In this document: piece after piece, positions 55,814 through 64,000 of the stretch
How the letters are laid out: each line of letters begins with the position of its first letter
How positions within the stretch are numbered: the first letter of the stretch is position 1
DNA from: Agriotes lineatus
Lineage: Eukaryota > Arthropoda > Insecta > Coleoptera > Elateridae
Assembly (NCBI GenBank): GCA_940337035.1
Contig: CALNHX010003578.1
Span: 62,001-126,000, forward strand
Length of the DNA stretch: 64,000 nucleotides
Direction: 5' to 3'
Translations under genes and position numbers: made by a program
The notes under the pieces: model-generated
What the model was told of the DNA's origin: nothing
The model's input: only the letters and a program-made list of their open reading frames with translations
The model's database searches: none

Positions 55814-57130
55814 TTTTTAAAAGACCGCTAATAATTAAAATGCACACTAGCACACTTCAACGAGACCACTGAGCAAATGTATGCAGAAGCAGACATCAGA
55901 AGCCAAATGTTTATATTTTAAAATTTGGCTAAATTGCATTCTATTTTGTATTCAATATTGATTGTGAAAGGACCTGTAAACATAACAGGATTATGACTGT
56001 ATCAAATTGTGCCGACCAACCATAAGGATGTTTGTTAACCCAGATAAGAGCGTAAATTGATATTCTGCATCTAAGCAGTATTCCTTATCATGCGCCTAAA
56101 AGGCCCATTAATAATCAAACCACAAAATGAAGTTGATTTTTAGTTTATGTATTTTACTACGGCAAATAAACATTCCCCATTAAAAGATCTTCGAAATTAT
56201 TATTTAGTTTAAGTTCATTCATTTTATTATAGCAATAAGCAACATAATCAAAATATCTCTTTGGATGTGTTTAGACAAGATATTAATCAAAGGGTGTCTT
56301 CGGGGGGGGCACTCAGGGGGGCACAGCTAAATCTTGGGGGGGGGCTGGGCCTCCCCAGGCCCCCCCCGTAGTGCCGCCACTGTTATACGATAATGCTTGT
56401 AATTTCTTAAAACAAACTTTATTATTATGTCAATAGTCAATTTTTTTTTCTCTTCAATAACCAACGTTTTTAAACAAAATACAGGTTTACCCATGGGGAA
56501 TAATCTATCGCCGCTTTTGGCTGAAATATATCTTTCAAATTTAGAAATCTACCACATCTTCACTAACCCATTAATTAAAAAAAAAATACTTTATTTAGTT
56601 TGGAGGTATGTCGATGACAGCTTTGTTGTTTTCGACGGTAACGACTCTGATCTTGTTAATTGTCACAGCTTTTTGAATTCAGTTCATAACAATATCAAAT
56701 TTACAGTTAAACAGGAAACCGAAAAGGTTTTAAACTTTTTGAACTTGTCCATCACTAGGAATGATCTTTCTCTCTCCATTGGTATTTACAGAAAACCCAC
56801 TACTACAGACAATGTTATTCCATTTTGTTCCTTCCAGCCTATGTCACACAACTTGCTGCCACGTTTTTCTTTAATCGTCTTTACAACTCACCTCTTAACA
56901 AGGGCTCTTTTAATAAGGAACTTCAAATTATATATCAGATAGCTTTTAACAACGGTTATCCTCTCGAACTTATTAAAAAACTTCAAAACATTTTTTTTTC
57001 TGCTTATAAACCTAAACTTTATACTACATTAACTCCTATAATGACTACTAATAAAATTTATCATTCTCTTCCTTACATTGGTCCTTGCTCTCATCTATTC
57101 CATGACCAAATCACAAATGGAAGTATAGCG

Positions 57131-57512
57131 TTCCTTTTTTACTGTGTAAGGTTTTCGTAGCGAAATACGTATTTAGCAGTTGTTAAATATTTGTGTGGTG
57201 AGGGGTTTTAACGAATTTGTGATATTTTCTAACCACAGGCTCCAGTAGTGTTTTATTTATTTTATTTTATAGTATTAACCGTATTTATGTATCTGTATTT
57301 TATTGTGTAGGAAAGTATTTAGAATTAACTATTTGCGATTCTCAGCAGGCTTTGCATGTGCATTCTTTTAACGTTGCAAAGTTGCAAAATGTCAATGTTA
57401 TTTTGACAATATAGCTTCCTGCAACACTAGCAAAATATTGACATTCAAGTACTTCTGAGAATCACAAATGGAGTAAATGGGGTATACGAATTTTTTATTT
57501 AGTTGGTATAAT
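57131..57512. other. Gap with short inverted-end repeat
   Basis: At 57325-57476, ATTTGCGATTCTCAG and CTGAGAATCACAAAT form 15-bp inverted ends around about 120 bases with AACGTTGCAAAGTTGC. Otherwise nothing recognised. Confidence 0.5.
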
Positions 57513-59236
57513 TTAAAGGATTATTTGAAATGTACGCCTTAAAAATGTCCCTCGTAACTGCAGCCGTTGCTCAACGTTATTACTAGTTATTTCAACGTAT
57601 GTAAGGTGACCTTCAAACCCTTCCCTACTTAAAACTGTATTATGTAGAATACAAACATATTTTATTATAATTGTCGGCAGTATCGACATTAGTTTTGATT
57701 GCTTTGGATATGATACGCCACTTAGCATATAATATTCCAAAGGACACTTCACAGTTTTTTGTAATGAATGAATAATAGAAATCTGAGGCTTTAAATGTGC
57801 CTCCATCACTTTGTTTCCCGTAGCCACCAACATCGCTACATATAAACTTATAATTTGCGTCAAATACAGCCTGCAGAACAACGGAAAAATATTGTTTGTA
57901 GTTGTAAAACATGGACTCCGTATATTTTGGAGACAGAACGCGAACATGCTTGCCATCGATAGCTCCTGTAACATTTGGAAAGTTCCCACAATGCAACTAC
58001 TGTCTCCGCCATAATACATCCTACGGTAGATCCAAGCCAAAAAGGAAAGGCAAGAACATTACATGAAGATCCAGTTGCTAGATATCTGAAACGAACAAAT
58101 AGTTGTTGATATATGTACATACTTTTAGTTAAAATATAACATGAAGCTTTTAATGCTCGTTACTCTATCAATTATTACAGCAAACGTGTTAAGGACAAAA
58201 TGGAAGTATTTAAGGGACCAGTTTGCAGTTGAACTAGGAAAAATCCCAGTTCAGCTGATTCTTCTAAATGGACCTACTTTTATTTGCTGCTATTTCTGAA
58301 AGATGCCGTGAAAGCAAGAGCGTCCAGAGGAAATTATTTACAAGTATCCAAGGACGTATCAATTGAAAGTGCTGACAGCAGTCCAGCAGAATCCCAGATT
58401 CTCGAAGAAGCTGAAGTGGAAGAAGATGAAGAAGAAGAAAGTGAAGATAGAGAAGCTGAAGCTCACCAATCGAAGGCCGAAGTAAATTTGCTTAATACGC
58501 CAAAAGCGACAAAACGAAAACGATCACAAACAGATATGTGGAATGCTGCGATGATTAACATCGAGAAGCAAAAATTGGAATATCTGAAACAAAAGCGTAA
58601 AAACCAAAAAAGAGAAGGATGATGAAGATCTCTTGTTTTTTAAAAGCTTGCTTCCACATGTGCACAAAATACCACCAATGCGAAAATTAGCGTTCAGGGG
58701 GCAGATACAGAATATTGTCGATGAGTTCGCCTACCGCCAAGTACCTGAATTTTATCCATAATCCGATACACCTTCCTGCTCCACATCACCTACTGAAATT
58801 CCTCCATCTGTTCTACAGACTTTCCTTAGCTATTTTACAAATCTAGGCTAAATTTATGTATTGTATGCTACATGATTTCTATTGTTGAGATTTTAAGTAT
58901 TTTATGCAATATGATTTCGTTTGTTTATATTAGGTACTTGTTAATTAAAATTTTATGTTTTGTAATAGGTGTAAAATAAATACATATAATCATATCACTT
59001 ACCTTATTGTAATTACAAGTCTTTCTTCTGGTAATTTCGGCTGCTTATGCCAGTTACACCAAGTTTTCGTTAACTTCCACTGATCGAAAAATATAGTTGC
59101 AGGTATCTAGACTCATCTGCATATATTCGAAAAATCTGTATTCGTGCTGTTTCAGTTGCTTGAATAGATGGAGATATTCCCGGTATTTTGAACGGTCTCG
59201 ATTTATCGGATGTATATCGCACTTTTTCCTTTTCAT
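57513..59236 (-). pseudogene. PIF/Harbinger transposase, two exons, frameshifts
   Basis: Exon 1 (59236-59003): DIHPINRDRSKYREYLHLF, EYRFFEYMQMSLDTCNYIF and, frameshifted, KLPEERLVITIR, the usual N-terminus. A GT-AG intron (59002-58086 on the minus strand; donor gtaagt, acceptor tttcag) joins IR to YLATGSSCNVLAF. Exon 2: FPNVTGAIDGKHVRVLSPK (first Asp), NYKFICSDVGGYGKQSDGG (second Asp), EVSFGILYAKWRIISK (Glu) and CILHNTVLSREGFEG, ending at 57513. All three catalytic residues are present, but at least three frameshifts separate the parts. Harbinger moves at TWA sites and normally needs a Myb/MADF partner, here nested in the intron. Confidence 0.88.
58181..58761 (+). pseudogene. MADF-BESS protein, last exon, nested in the Harbinger intron
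   Basis: After an attattacag acceptor at 58171-58180 the frame reads NVLRTKWKYLRDQFAVELGK (second half of a MADF DNA-binding domain), then shifts to SSKWTYFYLLLFLKDAVKAR, an acidic linker (EEAEVEEDEEEESED), a basic KATKRKRSQTDMWNAAM and, after another shift near 58610, DEDLLFFKSLLPHVHKIPP followed by MRKLAFRGQIQNIVDEF, a BESS motif, ending at 58759-58761. Such proteins are Harbinger partners in insects. The first MADF exon is not found nearby. Two frameshifts make it a pseudogene. Confidence 0.82.
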
Positions 59237-59431
59237 TTTTAAAAAAGGATTGTCAATTAGTAATTGCTCATCTAGGAAGAAGATGACATCTTCACATGAT
59301 GGTAGCTGCTATAGAACTGGCAGGTATCCGCTTTTATTCGGTGCTGACCAGCTGCGAAACAGACGCCGGTTACCGGTGCCGATAACCAGTAAGCAGTCAA
59401 CCTGCTTTCTTTCTGAACGTACCTTAAGCTA

Positions 59432-59574
59432 CGTGTCCACTTGCGAGAAATACTCTCTAGAGCTGCTCTCGAGAGTATTTCTCGCAAGTGGACACGCTTC
59501 TGAGAGTAACTATCGTAGACTGCCTACCAACTCTCAGACTTTGAACTAGTTGAGACTTGCTCGCAAGTGGACAC
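59432..59574. repeat. Palindrome with 26-bp perfect arms and a third half-site
   Basis: CGTGTCCACTTGCGAGAAAT through TACTCTC (59432-59457) is perfectly inverted at 59471-59496. TCGCAAGTGGACAC recurs at 59561-59574, followed by ACTATAA. The position between two Harbinger copies and the TAA/TWA context suggest element ends, which is inference. Confidence 0.85.
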
Positions 59575-59661
59575 ACTATAATTTATTGGTCTTGATAGTT
59601 ACTCTCCAAATACCAACACGTTTCGTATTTTGAGAGCCTTACTGAGAGTTATTTTATATAA

Positions 59662-60449
59662 ATGGATTCTAAAAAAGAGTGGTCATAAGAAGAAACTATA
59701 AAATGTATTGGCATATATGATGAACACTTTGTTTTATGGAATGATAAATGTAAAGAGTAACGAAATCGTGAAAAGAAGAACAAGATATTCAAAGAGATAT
59801 CAGAAAAATTTAATTGTGCTGCCGAAGAAGTACAACGAAAATTGCATAATTTAAGAAACCAGGTAAGCACATATTACAATACAAATAACTTCAAAAATAA
59901 TCTCCAAGACTTCTTTGTGGCGTTTCAATAATTATGTTATTTTTTTGGGAATTTTGCCACACTACAAATTAAAAAATGTTTTAAGACATGGACGTTTCGG
60001 ATACTAATCTGCTTCCATTATCAACAACTAACTAGGGAAATTAAAGAAGGAGAACTTAGCTTATTTTATTGGAGATCTAGCAGAATTCGAGTAACCTATC
60101 CAGATTAGTCCGAAATGTTCATGTTTTAATATTTTTTAATTTGTAGTGTGGTGAAATGCCCAACAGATAACATGACAAATAATTTTATTTTGTTTTATAA
60201 ATTCTTAAATTGTATTTTCAATTCTATTAAATGTGAATTTCAGTAAAATTTGTATATCTATATAACTTTCAGATCTCACAACAATTGAAGAAAATTAAAT
60301 AGAAGAAAAGCGGAGATGGCACTGATGATATTTATATGAATAATTGGCCATATTTCAAAGCCCTTAAATTTTTCGTGCCTGTATTGACTGTGAACGAATC
60401 AAAATCTTCACCATCAACAAAAACATCGCTGAAATCAACAAGTAATGCG
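59662..60449 (+). pseudogene. Second MADF-type gene, two exons
   Basis: Exon 1 (59662-59862) starts MDSKKEWS, then EETIKCIGIYDEHFVLWNDK, NKIFKEISEKFNCAAEEV and QRKLHNLRNQ, a MADF first half. A GT-AG intron of 410 bp follows (gtaagc...tttcag) and contains a Penelope-type 3' piece. Exon 2 (60273-60449) has ISQQLKKIK, DIYMNNWPYFKALKF and a Ser/Thr-rich tail before another donor (gtgagt). In-frame stops at 59688, 59758 and 60298 break it. It faces the Harbinger fragment at 60571-60831, so the pair may come from one element. Confidence 0.7.
59880..60190 (-). repeat. Penelope-like 3' UTR fragment
   Basis: CTTTGTGGCGT, TTTTTTGGGAATTTTGCCACAC-type and TACAAATTAAAAAATGTTTT words match 52545-52760, the 3' region of the element at 52.5-53.4 kb. 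A second inverted GTAGTGTGGTGAAATGCCC near 60147 gives two nested UTR copies. It lies inside the MADF intron. Confidence 0.6.
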
Positions 60450-60570
60450 GTGAGTGAAAAAAACAAATTTTTTCCTTCATGAAAGTATTTATTAACAAAA
60501 AACAATTCAATACATCAAATCACGCACTTTAGTTTAGACTAATTAAATGTGTCTATATTGTCATGGAACT

Positions 60571-60831
60571 TCACCCAAAGTGTAAAGTTCCCTCTTCAAG
60601 TTCTTCACTCAATGAATAATTTTGAAAGACTCCCCTATCAGATATTCTTCCATTGCACCCAACGTCAACATACGTAAAATTATACTTGGCGTCAGCTATA
60701 GCTAATAAAACAATGCTGTGTTTAGCCTTATAATTATAAAAATGACTTCTACTATTTTCTGGAGCTTGCATAACAATGTGCTTGCCATCAATGGCCCCTA
60801 AGCAATCAAGAAAATTCCATCTGTCCTTCAA
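60571..60831 (-). pseudogene. Second PIF/Harbinger transposase fragment
   Basis: Reads RWNFLDCLGAIDGKHIVMQA (first Asp), FYNYKAKHSIVLLAIADAKY, TYVDVGCNGRISDRGVFQN (second Asp) and LSEELEEG. It is related to but clearly different from the copy at 57513-59236. The N-terminus and the Glu-containing C-terminus are missing. Confidence 0.85.
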
Positions 60832-61717
60832 TCAGCTTCGGTCAATGTTCGTAGAATTTGGAAACTGAAACTAAAATGCAATATTGTTCTCTGAATGTCA
60901 GTTTTAGCAGTGGTCTAAAATGCAATAGTTCAATAAATTTCATATAACGGGTTTACCAATAGGGATTAGGGTTTTTGACGACTCGTATCTACGAGATCGC
61001 GCTATCTTTGCGAAAAACAAAAGTGTTATTCTCAATCTGTCAACTTACTCAATTGTTATCAAGGCGTCTTACAGCACAGCTGAGCGGTTACAATCGTGAA
61101 AAAAAATTTCGAGTCGGGCTTATCTGTGCGCGCTAGACATCGCGCATTGCGTGCTACGTTTGGTCAGTTTAATCGGCCAACTGAGCAGACAATTCGAAAC
61201 ATTGTCAAGAAATTCAAGATTACCGGGTCGGTGATGGACTAAAGACCACCTGTACGTGCTCGTTCTGGCCGTTCAGCCGAAAACATCACTGCTGTCAGCC
61301 AGTGTCGCCGAGGACCCTAAACTCTCAGTTCCTCGTCGTTCGCAGGAGTTAGGCCTCTCGCAAATGACAACTTAGCGTATTCTGACGAAGGATTTGTCTC
61401 TCCATGCCTACAAAATTCAGCTAACACAGGAATTGAAGCCCCCAGACCATGGCCAGCGTCGTGCGTTTGCTGAATGGATATTGGCGCAGGTGAGGACAGA
61501 TCCCAATTTTTATCAAAAAATCATTCTGAGTGATGAGGCACATTTCGATCTCCATGGATACATTAACAAACAAAACTGCCGCATTTGGGGACTGGAGAAT
61601 CCACATGAGATTGTTGAGAAAACGCTGTATCCAGAAAGTGTTACTGTGTGGTGTGCATTTTGGGGCGGAGGCATCATTGGTCCGTTCTTTTTCGAGAACG
61701 ACGAAGGAAGAGCGATT

Positions 61718-62997
61718 TTTTTTTTTTAAATAAATTTATTAACTAATTGCAATCTGTATAACAAAGGAATACAATAAGCAAAACAGATAAACGATTAAAA
61801 GTGTCATGAATAGATGTGAGAGACAGGATCCATCAATCCTAACACCAAGATTTTTTACAAATAATATGTTTAGCGACTAGATGTTACAATAATTACTAAT
61901 TAAACATTTACAGCTGTATAAATCTATGTGGCAAGTCAAGTGGCTTAATTCTACTGAGTCTTTGGACGTTTGCACTGTTATCAAGAAGATTTACAGCGTG
62001 ATAGTTAGGATGAAATTCCAATTTATTTAAATATTTTTCACTGTGCTTCACTATAGTGTCTTTCACGGAGTCCACTTTCAGATCACACAAAATGTCTGCA
62101 TTTCTTAGGAAATATGGAGCATCACACATAGCGCGTAACACTTTGGACTGGAAGCGTTCGATGATTTGAATGTTGGTACAGGCTGCTGTGCCCCAGAGTT
62201 GTATCCCATAGGTCCAGATGGGCTTGAATGCTACATTATATACGAGGAGTTTGTTACGAAGAGACAATTTGGATTTTCTTCCCAGTAACCAATAGTGTTT
62301 GCTAAATTTTAAACCGAGTTGCTTCCGTTTTTTCCAAATGTGGTCTTTTCACGTTCCCTGTCAAGGTGCAAGCCTAGGTATTTCATCTCTGTTACTTGTG
62401 GTAGTGGTGCATTATGCATGAAGACTTGAGGTACGTTGCCTTTACATTTTGTGAAAGTAATATGATGTGATTTAGTTTCATTTATTTTCATCCTCCACCT
62501 TTTTGCCCATGTCTCTATCTCGTTTAAATTTTCCTGCAGGATCTCCGCAGCTATAATGGGGTCTTTATGCTTAACCATAATTGCTTTGTCATCGGCAAAT
62601 GTGGCCGTAAATAATTGATCATTGGTGGGCAGATCAGCAGTGAAGATAAGGTACAAGAGCGGCCCCAGCACACTGCCCTGGGGTACACCAGATAGGATTT
62701 GATGAAGATCAGATAGTTGTTGTTCATATTTGACTTGAAAGTATCTACCATCTAAGTAAGATTTGAGAATAATGTAGTACGAGTGCGGTAGTGCAGATTT
62801 TAATTTATAAAGGAGACCATCATGCCAGACTTTATCAAAAGCCTGGCTATCATCAAGAAATGCTGCTGTACAATACATCTTTTCTTCGAATGATTGATTT
62901 ATAAAGTCTACAACTCGATGGACTTGATGTATGGTTGAATGCTGCTCTCGAAAGCCAAACTGATGGTCTGGAATAAGATTAAGAGCCTTTTTTGGAT
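61718..62997 (-). mobile_element. 5'-truncated Jockey-type LINE insertion
   Basis: Ends on the minus strand in an A-tract (T12 at 61716-61727) and is flanked by an imperfect 15-16 bp target duplication, GAAGGAAGAGCGATT at 61703-61717 and GAAGGGAAGAGCGATT at 62998-63013. The body starts in mid-RT, the normal result of incomplete target-primed reverse transcription. Confidence 0.92.
61908..62990 (-). pseudogene. Jockey-clade reverse transcriptase, one frameshift
   Basis: Open from the 5' truncation: NLIPDHQFGFREQHST, FLDDSQAFDKVWHDGLL (motif A), LSGVPQGSVLGPLLYLIF (motif B), TATFADDKAIMVKHKD (motif C, FADD), WAKRWRMKINETKSHH and MKYLGLHLDRE. One frameshift near 62330, then SLRNKLLVYNVAFKPIWTYG, GIQLWGTAACTNIQ and the end at LDLPHRF near 61915. 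Motifs are intact, so the copy is young but 5' truncated and immobile. It is a different element from the RT at 10056-11003. Confidence 0.9.
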
Positions 62998-63054
62998 GAA
63001 GGGAAGAGCGATTACGGTGGACGGTGAAAGGTATCGCGCCATGATTAATGAGTT

Positions 63055-63494
63055 TTTCCGGCTGCTGATCATGTAAGTCAGTGATACAGCCTTAGTAACA
63101 AAACGTGTAAGTCGTTGATTATATTATTTTGTTTGCTGCTTTTTCTTGACAACGGAACTTATTATTATTAAGTTCCTAGGATAATAAAATTAGCAAAGCA
63201 AGATGCAGATTTAGACGTTTTGTTTATAAATTCCAAGTGTTTATGTGACATGTGACACTCACAGGTAACACGACTGACAAAAATTAATCCTGGTGACAGG
63301 TGACAAACCAAACGATTTTTTCAAAAATCTAGGAAAATTTCGATAAGCAGCGGGAAAAATATAATAAGATAACTCAGAATGTATCGTCTATTAACATTTT
63401 CGGCATGCAACAAGCCTCGACTTCGTCTTGGCTTGTACTTGCCTACCTCAAATGTTAATAGGTCCTTACATTCCTTGTTACTTAAATAGCTATT
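63055..63494 (-). repeat. Interspersed repeat B (partner of 13013-13453)
   Basis: Reverse-complement copy of repeat A, inserted in the mariner transposase and associated with loss of part of that gene. On the minus strand it keeps an open frame through SNKECKDLLTFEVGKYKPR to LIEIFLDF. The right limit of homology is GGCTGCTGATCATGTAAGT at about 63060. Confidence 0.85.
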
Positions 63495-64000
63495 TATGGC
63501 CTCGTTTTCAGCGCATGGGCATAAGAAACATTTGCAACAAGCCACACGGCGCGTGCGACACTGGATTTGCTGCGAACGGAATTCCCCGGCCGTGTTATCT
63601 CTAGAAACGGCGACGTGAATTGGCCACCACGCTCGTGTGATTTGACGCCGCTAGATTTTTTGTGGGGATGCGTGAAGGGAAAGGTCTACGCTACCCATTG
63701 ACAGAATATTGAACAACTTAAACTTGAAATCCAATGGGTTATCGACGACATTCCGAGAGAAATGTTCAGGAATGTCATGGTGAATTTCATCAAGCGAATT
63801 GAGGCCTGCCAAAGGAGCCGCGGCGGTCATTTGGCCGAAATTCTGTTTCTCACATAATTGAGATGTTTTATATTTTCATATTTAATAAACATTTCTGAAT
63901 TTCCTTAAATATTTTGAGTTTTATTCTATTTCAATTGTAGGTAACCCTTATTGGTAAACCCTTTACAAGTATTTTGTTTATTTTCATTCTAGGCAGAATC

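Larger units (their letters stand above)
54262..56382 (-). mobile_element. hAT element with 8-bp TSD TTATACGA
   Basis: CAGTGGCGGCACTA at 54262 and TAGTGCCGCCACTG ending at 56382 are inverted ends with G/C-tracts just inside (GGGGGGGCC, GGGGGGGGC). TTATACGA flanks at 54254-54261 and 56383-56390. It carries a decayed transposase on the minus strand and a foldback at 54370-54489. Confidence 0.95.
53980..57130 (+). pseudogene. Penelope-like reverse transcriptase split by a hAT element
   Basis: Left part: LNSQLGLTKFSNRTYNSIF-type finger region near 54040, then VSFDIINLFSSVPFDDC at about 54165-54220 (RT motif A) and NYLSSSNLYD, where the hAT begins. After it, YDNACNFLKQTLLLCQ, TGLPMGNNLSPLLAEIYLS (motif B), LVWRYVDDSFVVFD (motif C, YVDD), LNFLNLSITRNDLSLSIGIY, RKPTTTDN, and in a shifted frame FFNRLYNSPLNKGSFNKEL. 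Stops near 54139 and 56433 and the frameshift near 56840 disable it. Continuity across the target duplication TTATACGA is exact. Confidence 0.9.
61099..63857 (+). pseudogene. DD41D mariner transposase, twice interrupted
   Basis: Pieces: RHRALRATFGQFNRPTEQ and TIRNIVKKFKITGSVMD (HTH), LSVPRRSQELGLSQMTT, LHAYKIQLTQELKPPDHG, FYQKIILSDEAHFDLHGY (first Asp), GGGIIGPFFFENDEGRAI up to the LINE; then ITVDGERYRAMINEFFRLL up to repeat B; then CHTARATLDLLRTEFPG, SRNGDVNWPPRSCDLTPLD (third Asp) and FLWGCVKGKVYA, ending at 63857. The FQQD box with the second Asp was lost at the repeat B junction. Stops at about 61240, 61317 and 61373. Inactive. Confidence 0.88.
60947..63963 (+). mobile_element. DD41D mariner element interrupted by a LINE and by repeat B
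   Basis: Left end ACGGGTTTACCAATAGGG (from 60947) and right end complement AAGGGTTTACCAATAAGGG (ending 63963) are inverted, flanked by TA (60945-60946, 63964-63965). Removing the LINE (61718-62997) and repeat B (63055-63494) leaves about 1.3 kb, the normal length. Confidence 0.9.

Overview
The window looks like insect (arthropod) genomic DNA. It is AT-rich and eukaryotic, with very short introns (55-63 bp) in several genes. It is packed with transposon families typical of insect genomes: DUF4780 and Jockey-type LINEs, Crypton, DUF4817-type mariner, PIF/Harbinger with MADF proteins, Penelope-like elements, piggyBac, MULE, hAT and a P/THAP element. The sequence alone does not fix the species or order. 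No convincing single-copy host gene, tRNA or rRNA was seen. Every recognisable coding region belongs, or probably belongs, to a mobile element, and most are decayed.

Layout, left to right. 1-1208: 5' part of a LINE on the minus strand (start of ORF2, all of ORF1). 1381-3623: DUF7869-type gene. 5899-6899: decayed pogo-like transposase. 7925-11003: Jockey ORF1 and RT pieces flanking a MULE with long inverted arms. 11639-12766: Crypton tyrosine recombinase. 13590-17760: a Tigger/pogo element carrying hAT inside hAT with a 181-bp hairpin inside that. 17805-18290: PHD-type LINE ORF1. 18552-25010: a small MITE split by a 6.1-kb element with 9-bp target duplications, itself full of repeats and a duplicated GC-rich minisatellite. 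25415-29055: nearly intact THAP/P-element-type transposase. 32702-36610: piggyBac split by a mariner that is itself split by an unclassified insert. 39249-41290: second piggyBac with TTAA sites. 41538-46542: young non-autonomous LTR element with two 1658-bp LTRs. 46570-49813: an 839-bp MITE abutting an intact, intron-containing mariner with 615-bp inverted repeats. 50886-60831: Harbinger-associated Myb/SANT, hAT, two Penelope-like elements, a hAT splitting one of them, and two Harbinger transposases with MADF genes. 60947-63963: a mariner broken by a Jockey-type LINE and by a repeat shared with 13 kb.

Many insertions can be ordered in time because the target duplications and the restored reading frames are visible (TA for mariner, TTAA for piggyBac, 8 bp for hAT, 9 bp for the MULE-like element, 4 bp for the LTR element, about 15 bp for the LINE). 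The elements most likely to be recently active are the mariner at 47413-49813, the LTR element at 41538-46542 and perhaps the THAP/P-type gene at 25415-29055, which needs only one homopolymer base removed to be open. Coordinates of ends with visible target duplications are exact to a base or two; other element limits are approximate.
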